DNA from: Sphingomonas sp. 32-62-10
Lineage (GTDB): Bacteria; Pseudomonadota; Alphaproteobacteria; Sphingomonadales; Sphingomonadaceae
Reading direction: 5' to 3'
Length of the DNA: 64,000 nucleotides
Assembly (NCBI GenBank): GCA_002280555.1
Contig: NCEE01000011.1
Coordinates: forward strand, 62,001-126,000
In this document: positions 53,710 to 61,941 of the stretch, one piece after another
How the letters are laid out: each line of letters starts with the position of its first letter
How positions within the stretch are numbered: position 1 is the first letter of the stretch
Made by a program: the position numbers and the translations under genes
The notes under the pieces: generated by a model
Databases searched by the model: none
What the model was told of the DNA's origin: nothing
Seen by the model: only the letters and a program-made list of their open reading frames with translations

Positions 53710-55608
53710 ATGGTTCGGCGCGTGGCGGTTTGGAGCATTCTCTTGTGTTTGCTGCTCGGTCTGTCGACCAGCGTGCCGCGAGCCGCCGATGCGGGTATTG
53801 TCGACTCGCTATTCCAAAAGTTGCGGCCGATCCTCCTTCAAGCCGGTGTGAAGCCCGATGAACTCGAAATGGCGGCTTTCACCATTTCCCGTCCGTCCGA
53901 AGCGACCACGGTATATTCGCGGGCAGCGGCTCAGGATTATCCATTTTTTGCGCTTGTAGGCGCCGCCAAAGCTGCAAAAGACAAGGATGTTCCAAATATC
54001 GGCGTATTCACCTACGCCAAATGTATCGCGCCGATTACCGCGGTGGATACGGTGTTCAGCACCGCTTCTGCCCATGTGACGAACCAAAAAGCGAAGGCCG
54101 ATACCAACGCAGTCATGCAGTTTGCGGCCAGTTATGCGGCTGATTATGCGAACGCGCAGGCTGAGAGCGCTCGCGAACAAGCCAAGCAGCAACTTGCTGA
54201 ATCAATTCCCTATTTTGGTGATATCGAGACGATTTGTCGGTTTGCCTTCGAAACCGAATTCCAGCTCGAGAATGATCTCTTTGCGGTGGCGACAGCGAAG
54301 GCCCGGTTGGCGCGGGATATCTATGTCGCCCTGAAAGAGGGTGACGTCATTACGGGGGTCAAACTCTTGACGACGTTGAATATTAGCCGCGATCAAGCGT
54401 GCGGCTTTATCGATAATGCCGTCTTTGGCGGCCTTATTGGCCGTACGCCATTGCTTGGCCAGCTTGCCAAGGGTGCCTGTGCGGGGTTTTTGGGATCGGT
54501 GATCGATGGCTTTACAGGCATCATCGACGGAGGCGTGGGCGTCATCGAAAACAGCGTGACCGCTGCGTATCAGGGCGGCAAGAAAATAGCCTGCACCGTT
54601 TACGGTTATTTTGGATCGGGGTGTTCGAAGGCGAAGGCACCTCCACCCCCTACGGCGGTTCAGGTAGCCAAAGCCGTTGCCCAGCAATATTGCAGCGCGC
54701 TTGGCGGGCTACAGGGTGTGTCCTTTCCGGGCGGCATCGCAGAATCGAACCTGCAGCAGCAGACCCGCTTTGAGTTCACCTGCAAAGATCTCAGCTTTTG
54801 CTCGAAACGCCCCGACGGCCCCTATCAATGTTCGACAGGAGCAGAACGCGCCGCTTGGTTTGCGCAGCAGGCAGCGCTGCTTGATGCCGAGTTCAAGACC
54901 AAATTGCCGATCTGGGGCAACGAATTTGAAGCACGGTGGAAGCCAAAATGCGCTGACCCCACTTGTGCGGGTGCAATGGTGATTATCCGGGCGAACGCGC
55001 AGCAGGAATCGCGTCAGACGATCATGTTCGATGGCACGCCAAGCTACGCGGCGCTGTCAGCACCAGCATTCGAAAAGGCCGAAGAAAATGCTGCATTGGC
55101 TGTAGAAGATTCGTTGTGGCGCCGCCCGAAATTCTGGTCGGCCAGCTTTCAAAGTTACTGGAGCAAGGATTGTCCAGACACGGCATGCACGAACGCCATT
55201 CGGACCATCGCCGATAATGCGGTGATCGCGGTTGGTGCCAAGCGCAAGTCCAATCCCAAAGCGATTTACGAACAGGCGGCGACTCCGATTTATGCCGATG
55301 CCGTGGCAAAGGCACGATTAGTGCGCGTCGACCGCGTCCGGCGGCTGCAGGGGCTGACTCCTGGAGCGGTGCCGCAACCGGCCAAACTGCCACCTCCGGG
55401 TTCGGCTTTTCCGGCGACAAAGCCAAATGCGTCGCCAAACCCGATACCATTGACCGTACCAGGCGCGCGCGGCGAAACCGGGGGACGGCCCTTGCCAAGA
55501 ACGCTGCCAACGCCAACTGCACCGCCCGCCAGAGCGCCGGGCACGCTACGCGTAATGCCGCGCGTAACCCCGATGCCAACACCGACACCAACACCCGTGC
55601 CGCGCTAG
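53710..55608 (+). CDS. Unrecognised secreted Cys-rich protein
   Basis: 632 residues, no family recognised. The signal peptide MVRRVAVWSILLCLLLGL ends near PRAADA. The mature chain has 14 Cys. Residues about 135-165 are Ala/Gln-rich helix. Residues about 236-285 are Gly- and Ile-rich (GLIGRTPLLGQLAKGACAGF, IIDGGVGVIENSV) and could associate with membranes. Two related units sit near 409-430 and 483-504, each with Trp, then Cys-x4-Cys, then a helix ending ANA or DNA. The tail from about 550 is Pro/Thr-rich (PMPTPTPTPVPR). It interrupts the XrtA cluster between xrtA and the broken amidotransferase, with 60-130 base gaps instead of overlaps. Confidence 0.8.
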   Translation: MVRRVAVWSILLCLLLGLSTSVPRAADAGIVDSLFQKLRPILLQAGVKPDELEMAAFTISRPSEATTVYSRAAAQDYPFFALVGAAKAAKDKDVPNIGVFTYAKCIAPITAVDTVFSTASAHVTNQKAKADTNAVMQFAASYAADYANAQAESAREQAKQQLAESIPYFGDIETICRFAFETEFQLENDLFAVATAKARLARDIYVALKEGDVITGVKLLTTLNISRDQACGFIDNAVFGGLIGRTPLLGQLAKGACAGFLGSVIDGFTGIIDGGVGVIENSVTAAYQGGKKIACTVYGYFGSGCSKAKAPPPPTAVQVAKAVAQQYCSALGGLQGVSFPGGIAESNLQQQTRFEFTCKDLSFCSKRPDGPYQCSTGAERAAWFAQQAALLDAEFKTKLPIWGNEFEARWKPKCADPTCAGAMVIIRANAQQESRQTIMFDGTPSYAALSAPAFEKAEENAALAVEDSLWRRPKFWSASFQSYWSKDCPDTACTNAIRTIADNAVIAVGAKRKSNPKAIYEQAATPIYADAVAKARLVRVDRVRRLQGLTPGAVPQPAKLPPPGSAFPATKPNASPNPIPLTVPGARGETGGRPLPRTLPTPTAPPARAPGTLRVMPRVTPMPTPTPTPVPR

Positions 55609-55735
55609 ATTTACACCCGGTTGTTGCGCACTGTGCTGGCGGTATTGGCTGACTGATCCGCTTGATGGACTGGATCGCAAACTGGCGATAGACGACGCGG
55701 GTGGCGTGCAGCCACACGGGGGTCTTACAAATCAG

Positions 55736-57473
55736 ATGTGCGGCATTGCCGGTATTTTCTATCCTGCCACGCCCAAGCCCGTCGATCCTGCGCGCATAAC
55801 GGCGATGGCCAATGCGCAAGCGCACCGTGGGCCCGATGGATCGGGGGTCTGGACGGCACCTGGCGTTGGGCTTGGTCATCGGCGGCTGGCGATCATCGAT
55901 CTCGGCGGTGGCGCCCAGCCGATGGCGAGTGCGGATGGGGCGCTGACCATCACCTTCAACGGTGAAATCTATAATTTTCAGCAAGTACGGGCCGCGCGAT
56001 CGGCTGGGGGTGAAACCGCTCCATTATGTCGAACTGTCGGACGGCGGCGTTGCCTTTGCCTCGGAACTGAAGGGCCTGCTCGCGCACCCGTTGCTCCGCC
56101 GCACGCCCGATATTCGCGCGGTTGAGGATTATATGGCGTTCGGCTATGTGCCCGACGACACGTGTCTCGTCGCAGGCGTGAAGAAGCTCGCGGCGGGGCA
56201 CAGCCTGTTGCTGACCCGCGGCAAACCCGTGCCTGCCCCGCAGCAATGGTGGGATATCGATTTCAGTCACCGCGCAACCGGGACGGCAGCAGCGCTTGGT
56301 GAGCAGTTGATCGATTTGATGCGCGACGGGGTGCGCTCGCGGATGCTCGCGGATGTGCCGTTGGGGGCCTTCCTGTCAGGCGGGGTCGATAGCTCGGCTG
56401 TTGTCGCGCTAATGGCCGAGGCATCGAAGCGCGCGGTGAAGACGTGCACGATCGGCTTCGATGCCGCCGATCATGACGAGCGCGGCTATGCGAACCAGAT
56501 CGCGGCGTTGTTTGCGACCGAACACCGCGAACGGATCGTCGCAGCCGATGATTTCGCGTTAATCGACACGCTCGTCGCTGCGTTCGACGAACCCTTTGCC
56601 GATGCGTCAGCGCTTGCCACCTACCGGGTGTGCGAACTGGCGCGGGAGCAAGTGACGGTCGCGTTGTCGGGCGACGGCGCCGATGAGGCGTTTGCGGGGT
56701 ATCGCCGCTACCGGTTTCAGGCCGCCGAAGAACGGGTGAGGGCGTTGGTGCCCGCTGCTTTTCGATCATCGCTGTTCGGCAAATTAGGGGCGCTGTATCC
56801 GAAGGCTGATTGGGCACCCCGGCCATTACGCGCAAAGACGACGCTGCTCGGCTTGGCAGACGATGGGACGACGGCTTATGCCCGTTCCGTCGGCGTCACG
56901 ACGCCAGCGCTGCGCGCGCAGCTGTTCACTGATGCAGCACGGCAGGCGCTTGGCGGGCATATCGCCGAGAACCGCTATATCACCACCATGCGGGATGCCC
57001 CGGTGCGCGAGGCGCTCGACCGCGCGCAATATGCCGATTTCAAGCACTGGCTGCCGGGTGATATCCTCACCAAGGTCGATCGCACCAGCATGGCCGTCAG
57101 CCTGGAAGCGCGCGAACCGTTACTTGATTACAAGCTGATCGAATTTGCCGCGACTTTGCCCGTTTCGATGCGGATCAGGGCGGGGGAGGGCAAGTGGATC
57201 ATGAAAAAGGCGATGGAGCGCTATCTGCCACGCGACATTCTCTATCGTCAGAAAATGGGTTTTGTGACCCCAATCAGCGCCTGGTTTCGCGGGGCGCTGG
57301 CTGACGAGGCGGCGGCGCTGGCATCGTCACGGGTGCTGGCGGGGACGGGGTGGTTCGAGATGTCCGCCATCGCCAGACTCGCTGCCGATCACCGGTCCGG
57401 CCGTGCTGAACACGGCCGGACACTTTGGCAATTGGTAATGCTCGAACGGTCGATGCAACGCTTGTTTGGGTAA
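55736..57473 (+). pseudogene. XrtA-associated amidotransferase (asparagine synthase-like), internal deletion
   Basis: The first part starts MCGIAGIFYPATPKPVD with the N-terminal glutaminase Cys2, and runs to FNGEIYNFQQVR. The frame then breaks near 55985-56000. The remainder continues in another frame from RDRLGVKPLHYVELSDG through the synthetase domain, with PP-loop LSGGVDSSAVVAL and SGDGADEAFAGYRR, to a normal end. Relatives have about 50-55 residues between these parts, with the HSDTEV and RLNGMFAFALYD regions, so a frameshifting deletion is likely. A GTG at 55962 could start a synthetase-only product. Glutamine-dependent activity should be lost. Confidence 0.82.
57395..57421. repeat. Perfect 11-base-stem hairpin in the amidotransferase 3' end
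   Basis: GTCCGGCCGTG at 57395-57405 and CACGGCCGGAC at 57411-57421 are exact reverse complements around CTGAA, within coding sequence near the stop. Confidence 0.5.
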
Positions 57474-57479
57474 ACCTGA

Positions 57480-57920
57480 TTATGGATGACCTATGCCGTT
57501 CATTGACATTGCGGCGTGGAGCGTCAGCGCGATCAGGCAAAGCGACGAGAGCGAGAACAGCGTAAATCGAACGATCACGCGGTTGACCAGCACTTGCACC
57601 AGGCTGTGCGCCACGCGCAGCCCGACATAACCCCAGGCGATGGCCAGATTCACGCCATCGCCGGTGCCGATCAGCGCATGGGTGATCGCGATCGCATAGA
57701 AAATCGTCGGCTGCTCATGCAGGTGGTTATAGTTATCCGCCGGCCATTGCTGCTTGGGGGGAATGATCGCCTTCAAGTCCGATCCTGCGCCGCCGACCAG
57801 GTTGAACGTGTCGATCTTTGCTTTGCGCATGGCGGGGAGCCGCGTCGCATACATCCAGAGCCACATAACGAGGCTCCACGCCGCCAACGCGACGACGGTA
57901 GCAAGAATTGGACTGTTCAT
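57480..57920 (-). CDS. MAPEG-family membrane protein
   Basis: 146 residues from the ATG at 57920 (MNSPILATVVALAAW); an upstream start at 57971 would run through the terminator. Four hydrophobic helices are visible. The MAPEG pattern is NYNHLHEQPTIFYAIA followed by GYVGLRVAHSLVQVLVNRV. MAPEG proteins bind glutathione or eicosanoid-like lipids; bacterial roles are poorly known. Convergent with the XrtA amidotransferase gene. Confidence 0.88.
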   Translation of the reverse strand: MNSPILATVVALAAWSLVMWLWMYATRLPAMRKAKIDTFNLVGGAGSDLKAIIPPKQQWPADNYNHLHEQPTIFYAIAITHALIGTGDGVNLAIAWGYVGLRVAHSLVQVLVNRVIVRFTLFSLSSLCLIALTLHAAMSMNGIGHP

Positions 57921-57923
57921 GAC

Positions 57924-57960
57924 AAAAAAACTCCCCCCGGAATTGGTTTTCCGAGGGGAG
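57924..57960 (-). terminator. Rho-independent terminator of the polyamine operon
   Basis: On the minus strand CTCCCCTCGGAA pairs with TTCCGGGGGGAG (one G-T pair), followed by seven T. It lies 33 bases after the deoxyhypusine-synthase-like gene and just before the MAPEG start. Confidence 0.88.
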
Positions 57961-57992
57961 CGGTGACTCACTATGTTTCGAAATGCAACCGA

Positions 57993-59057
57993 TCAGTCGA
58001 AGATCGCACCCCAGCGACGCTTGGCGCGGTCCTTCCAGAGGCCGCGGTGATAGGCGTCCGACGCGAGCAGCGGCATCACCGATCCGGCTTCAGCGAACAC
58101 CATCTGCTCGATGCCGGTGTTGACCTTGCCCCAGCTCGCCGCTTCCTGCAGCGTCGATGACGAGCAGGCGCCGTCGCGCACATCGGCAACAGTGATCTGC
58201 ACCGCATATTTATGCACCTCGACATCGTCATGACCGAGGATTTCGGCGCAGACGACGGTGTCTTGGATGAAGTTCTTCGGCACGCCGCCGCCGATCATCA
58301 GGAGTCCGGTCGTGCCGGCCTTGATCTTGATGTCGGTCAGTTCGCGGAAATCGGCGATGGCATCGAGCACCATGTACGGCTTGCCCGCCTTCACCGAATC
58401 GACCTGATGCTTGACGAGGCCGAAGCCCGCCGAGCTGTCGACAAAAGCCGGGCAGAAGATCGGCACGTCATGCTCATAAGCGAGCTTAACGAGGCTGTTG
58501 TCCTTCTTGCCGTGCTCCATGAGATACTTGCCCATCTCGCGGATGAAGGCGCGGCTCGAATAGGGGCGCGGCTCGAGCGTCTCGGCGATCTCGAAGATCG
58601 TGTGATCGACGTGCTGGAGCTCTTCCTCGTCGATATAGGTATCGTAAATCCGGTCGATCAGGAGCGAGCGCAGCGTATCGTCATCGGGCACTTCCAGCGC
58701 CTGATAATGTTTGTGGCCGAGCCCTTCGAAGAAATCCATGTCGACGATCGTCGCGCCCGTCGCGACGACGCAGTCTACCATGTTGTTGCGGATCAACTCG
58801 GCATAGAGATCCATGCAACCGCCCGCCGAGGTGGAGCCAGCGATCACCAGGCAGATCGTGCAATCGGGATCGGCGAGCATCTGGTTGTAGATGCCAGTAG
58901 CGCGCGAGAGATCGCGGCTGGTGAAGCTCATCTTGCCCATCGCCTCAACGATTGGCCGCGCATCGAAGCTGGTAATGTCGATATGCTCGACCTGGGTAGA
59001 GAGCAGTTCGGCTTTGCGCTGATCGTTGGTGCGGCTGGGGGTGAGCGTGTCGGTCAT
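57993..59057 (-). CDS. Deoxyhypusine synthase-like enzyme, probable homospermidine-type synthase
   Basis: 354 residues. The NAD-binding and core stretches VIAGSTSAGGC and GLLMIGGGVPKNFIQDTV match deoxyhypusine synthase. The active-site Lys is in EAASWGKVNTG (W-G-K). Bacteria lack eIF5A, and known bacterial members instead make sym-homospermidine from putrescine or a bis-guanidino relative. The upstream ornithine decarboxylase on the same strand would supply putrescine, which supports the homospermidine reading. A GAGGA ribosome site precedes the ATG. Exact product is inferred. Confidence 0.85.
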   Translation of the reverse strand: MTDTLTPSRTNDQRKAELLSTQVEHIDITSFDARPIVEAMGKMSFTSRDLSRATGIYNQMLADPDCTICLVIAGSTSAGGCMDLYAELIRNNMVDCVVATGATIVDMDFFEGLGHKHYQALEVPDDDTLRSLLIDRIYDTYIDEEELQHVDHTIFEIAETLEPRPYSSRAFIREMGKYLMEHGKKDNSLVKLAYEHDVPIFCPAFVDSSAGFGLVKHQVDSVKAGKPYMVLDAIADFRELTDIKIKAGTTGLLMIGGGVPKNFIQDTVVCAEILGHDDVEVHKYAVQITVADVRDGACSSSTLQEAASWGKVNTGIEQMVFAEAGSVMPLLASDAYHRGLWKDRAKRRWGAIFD

Positions 59058-59078
59058 GAATAGATCCTCGAATAACTA

Positions 59079-59165
59079 CCGTCACCCCGGCCTCGAGCCG
59101 GGGTCCCGCTTCTTCTCCACGGCGGAGATAGGCAGCGGGCCCCCGGGTCAAGCCCGAGGTGGCGG
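59079..59165. repeat. REP-like palindromic repeat between the polyamine genes
   Basis: The left arm CCGTCACCCCGGCCTCGAGC and the right arm ending GAGGTGGCGG form an imperfect long inverted repeat around a 20-30 base centre. The type (TCACCCCGG...CCGGGGTCCCGCT) is common in sphingomonad intergenic regions. It could stabilise or trim the bicistronic mRNA. Confidence 0.7.
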
Positions 59166-59184
59166 GTAGAGTGGTAGTTGGTTG

Positions 59185-60405
59185 TTACAGTGTGACGACG
59201 TTCGACGGAACAGCGACGCGCTCTTCCTCAACGTACAGCGACACCATCGGCTCATCGTCGACGATCACCGTTTCGTCTGATCCGAACCCGTTGAACGCGG
59301 TCCGCATGGCGGAGCCATAGGCGCCAAGCATGCCGATCTCGATATAATCTCCGGCCTGGATATCGGCAGGCAGCATGAACGGCCCGGCCATGTGATCCAT
59401 GTCGTCACAGGTTGGCCCGTAAAAGCTGAACGCCATGTCGCGCGCATTCGAATCGGGTTCGCGCAGCAGCGTGACAGGGAAGCGCCAGCCGATATGTGCC
59501 GCATCGAACAACGCGCCATAAGCACCGTCGTTGATATACAGCTCGTCACCGCGACGCCGTTCGACGCGCACGATGATCGAGCTATATTCAGCACACAGCG
59601 CACGACCGGGCTCGGCCCAAAGTTCTGCCGAATAGGAAATTGGCAGGCTTTCGAACGCGCGGTGAATCGTCGCGAAATAACGCTCGAGCGGGGGCGGTTC
59701 CATGCCGGGATAGCTCGATGGGAAACCTCCGCCGACATCGACGACGTCAACGGTAACGCCTGCATCGACGATCGCTGCGCGGACACGCTCCATCGCCTGG
59801 GCATAGGCCTCCGGCGTCATCGCCTGGCTACCGACATGGAAGCAGATGCCAAGCGCATCAGCTGCCTGACGCGCCGCAAACAGCAATTCGCGCGTCTCAC
59901 CCGGCGCTGCACCGAACTTCGATGCAAGGCTCAGCTTCGAATGCTCCGACGACACGCGAAGCCGGACGCAGAGCGTCAGGTCGGTCGCGTCCTGGGTGGC
60001 CGCCATGATCTTCGCCAGCTCTTCCATGCTGTCGAGCGAGAACACGCGGACGCCGTGGGTGAAATAGGCCTCGGCAATTGCCTCTGGCGCCTTGACCGGG
60101 TGCATGAAGCACAAGGTCGCTCCAGGCAGCGTCGACGCGACCAGCCGCACCTCGGTAATCGAGGCGACGTCGTAATGCGTGATACCGCTCTCCCACAGCA
60201 CCCGAAGCAGATCGGGCGAGGGGTTGGCCTTGACCGCATACATCGACCGGCCCGGAAACTTCTCAACGAAGAATCGGGCGGCCCGCGCAGCAGCGTGGGG
60301 ACGAATTAGCGTGACCGGCTGAACCGGCCGCGACGAAAGAACGATTCCAATGGCGGAACCGGTCTGGGAGCCAACTAGCTCCCGCGCGCTATGATGCTTG
60401 TGCAA
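59185..60405 (-). CDS. Ornithine/lysine-type decarboxylase (fold III)
   Basis: 406 residues read from a TTG at 60405 that has GGAGG nine bases upstream; the longer frame to 60594 runs through the leader hairpin and lacks family similarity. The PLP Lys is in MYAVKANPSPDLLRV. The His/Gly region is FHVGSQAMTPEA, the glycine loop DVGGGFPSSYPG, and the active-site Cys is in FYGPTCDDMDHM. This is the bacterial/eukaryotic ODC type, forming putrescine (or cadaverine). It heads the unit with the deoxyhypusine-synthase-like gene. The name speC is avoided because that symbol denotes a different fold. Confidence 0.9.
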   Translation of the reverse strand: MHKHHSARELVGSQTGSAIGIVLSSRPVQPVTLIRPHAAARAARFFVEKFPGRSMYAVKANPSPDLLRVLWESGITHYDVASITEVRLVASTLPGATLCFMHPVKAPEAIAEAYFTHGVRVFSLDSMEELAKIMAATQDATDLTLCVRLRVSSEHSKLSLASKFGAAPGETRELLFAARQAADALGICFHVGSQAMTPEAYAQAMERVRAAIVDAGVTVDVVDVGGGFPSSYPGMEPPPLERYFATIHRAFESLPISYSAELWAEPGRALCAEYSSIIVRVERRRGDELYINDGAYGALFDAAHIGWRFPVTLLREPDSNARDMAFSFYGPTCDDMDHMAGPFMLPADIQAGDYIEIGMLGAYGSAMRTAFNGFGSDETVIVDDEPMVSLYVEEERVAVPSNVVTL

Positions 60406-60439
60406 CTCAAGGGACCTCCAAATGTCGTGAGACAAAACG

Positions 60440-60477
60440 AAAAAGCTGCCTTGCGGTTGGAAGTCCCATGGGGCAGC
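60440..60477 (-). terminator. Terminator-like hairpin in the decarboxylase leader
   Basis: On the minus strand GCTGCC and GGCAGC form a stem around a long loop and are followed by TTTTT, then CGTTTT. It lies 35 bases upstream of the TTG start, so it could act as an attenuator in the leader, or end readthrough from upstream. Confidence 0.45.
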
Positions 60478-60542
60478 GGAAGGGCCGAATAGGGTCGCAT
60501 GACGCGCATGTAAATAGTTATTTGATCGCCGGGGAATTTTTG

Positions 60543-61505
60543 ATGACAATTTTGCGACAACCGACCCGGGCAGGCGTGCGCGATGCTGCCGCAAAGGTTG
60601 CTGCTGTCATGCCGCCAAGCCCGTTATTTATCCATGATTTCAACGGTATATCGATTGCCTTCAAGGCGGAGTGCCTGCAGCCGATCGGTTCGTTCAAATT
60701 GCGCGGCGCATGGCATCGGTTGACCGCAATCGATACCGAATCGCGCAGTAAGGGCGTGGTTGCTTTTTCATCAGGCAATCATGCCCAAGGGGTTGCCTGG
60801 GCCGCGAAGCGGCTAGGCATGCCCGCGCTCATCGTGATGCCGAGCGATGCACCTGCAGTGAAGCGCGAGGCGACGCTGGCGCTGGGTGCAGAAATCGTCA
60901 CCTATGATCGTGCGACCGAAAGCCGCGAGAAGATCGCCGCAAGTTTGGCGGGTGCGCGAAACGCCGCGCTGGTGCCGAGTTTCGACGATCCCTGGATCAT
61001 CGAGGGGCAGGGCAGTGCCGCCATCGAAGCGGCGGCGCAGATGAAGGCGCAGGGGCTGCCTTCGCCGACTCAGGTCATCGTGCCATGCGGCGGTGGCGGC
61101 CTGGCCGCCGGAATCGCGCTGGCGCTGCCCGACGCGACGATCACCGTCGTCGAGCCAGAAGGTTGGGATGACATGAAACGCTCGCTCGAAACGGGCTGGA
61201 TCGAGCCGGTTGGCGCGAACCCACCGCCCACCGCCTGTGATTCGCTGCAGACCAAAGAGGTATCGCGGTTGACGTTCGACGTTCTGTCACGGCGCGGGGT
61301 TTCGGGGATTGCCGTGAGTGAAGTTGAGATCGAAGACGCCCAGCGCTGGGCAGCCCGCTATCTCAGGCTCGTGATCGAACCCGGCGGCGCGGTAGCGCTG
61401 GCCGCGCTGCTGGCAGGGAAGGTCGCCGCAGTGCCGGAGATGCTCGTCATCCTGTCAGGGGGTAACGTCGACCCGGACGCTTATGCGGCAGTACTCGCAC
61501 GATGA
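60543..61505 (+). CDS. Threonine/serine dehydratase
   Basis: 320 residues from the ATG at 60543 (MTILRQPTRAGVRD). The PLP Lys is in IGSFKLRGAWH. FSSGNHAQGVAWAA supplies the Asn motif, and the glycine loop is VPCGGGGLAAGIAL. No C-terminal ACT regulatory domain is present, so it is the short catabolic or racemase-like class rather than biosynthetic IlvA. Divergent from the decarboxylase gene. Threonine deamination to 2-oxobutyrate is likely; serine racemase is an alternative. Confidence 0.9.
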   Translation: MTILRQPTRAGVRDAAAKVAAVMPPSPLFIHDFNGISIAFKAECLQPIGSFKLRGAWHRLTAIDTESRSKGVVAFSSGNHAQGVAWAAKRLGMPALIVMPSDAPAVKREATLALGAEIVTYDRATESREKIAASLAGARNAALVPSFDDPWIIEGQGSAAIEAAAQMKAQGLPSPTQVIVPCGGGGLAAGIALALPDATITVVEPEGWDDMKRSLETGWIEPVGANPPPTACDSLQTKEVSRLTFDVLSRRGVSGIAVSEVEIEDAQRWAARYLRLVIEPGGAVALAALLAGKVAAVPEMLVILSGGNVDPDAYAAVLAR

Positions 61506-61681
61506 CACCGCTCTTCGGCTCGATCGCCGCCGCCGCGCCTGCAATTGCGATGTTGGCGGTGTTCGCATGCTTGATTGGTGGCGGGTGGATGATCGCGAAG
61601 AATGTCGATCGCAAAAAGGGTGTGCTACTGCTGGTGATGGCAGCCGTTTTGTTCGGCAACGTGTTGATCTGGACGCTCTAG
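61502..61681 (+). CDS. Small membrane protein, 59 residues
   Basis: The frame starts MTPLFGSIAAAAPAIAMLAV and its ATG overlaps the dehydratase stop by four bases. Two hydrophobic segments flank a basic turn (AKNVDRKKG). The stop TAG is shared as CTAG with the convergent gene. No family recognised, but the coupling and clean topology favour a real gene. Confidence 0.7.
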   Translation: MTPLFGSIAAAAPAIAMLAVFACLIGGGWMIAKNVDRKKGVLLLVMAAVLFGNVLIWTL

Positions 61682-61932
61682 TATCGTTCGCGACCTCGGG
61701 TGCGGAGCAAGTGACGGACGGCGAAGAAAACCAGCGTCAGCGACGTTACCAATGAAATGACGAACGGGGCGGGGCCCAGACCCCACGTCAACTGGCCAAT
61801 CGGAAGCGTCACCATCAGCGGAAAGGCGACGAGCACCAGCAACGCTGCCCAGCCTTTCGCGTTCACTGGCACCGCCTTCAGGCGCGATCCCTGAATACGA
61901 TATTCGAACCAGATCTCGCGCCCGTCGGCCAT
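61678..61932 (-). CDS. Small membrane protein, 84 residues
   Basis: Starts MADGREIWFEYRIQGSRLKA. A short hydrophilic N-terminus is followed by two hydrophobic helices (AALLVLVAFPLMVTLPIG and FVISLVTSLTLVFFAV) and ends HLLRTRGRERY. No family recognised. It lies just downstream of the alpha/beta hydrolase on the same strand with a nine-base gap. Confidence 0.7.
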   Translation of the reverse strand: MADGREIWFEYRIQGSRLKAVPVNAKGWAALLVLVAFPLMVTLPIGQLTWGLGPAPFVISLVTSLTLVFFAVRHLLRTRGRERY

Positions 61933-61941
61933 GGGATGATA

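Noticed and set aside
55022..55984. Minus-strand open frame of 320 codons opposite the unknown secreted protein
   Set aside because: Low-complexity Arg/Ala/Pro composition typical of a shadow frame; the plus strand has a signal peptide and ordered Cys motifs.
38384..57473. PEP-CTERM substrate proteins of the exosortase
   Set aside because: No translation in the window ends with the PEP motif, hydrophobic helix and Arg-rich tail, so none is annotated.
60375..60509. Leader peptide of 44 residues before the ornithine decarboxylase
   Set aside because: No ribosome-binding site precedes its ATG and its sequence shows no enrichment for Arg or ornithine-related sensing codons; mentioned only as a possibility in the leader finding.
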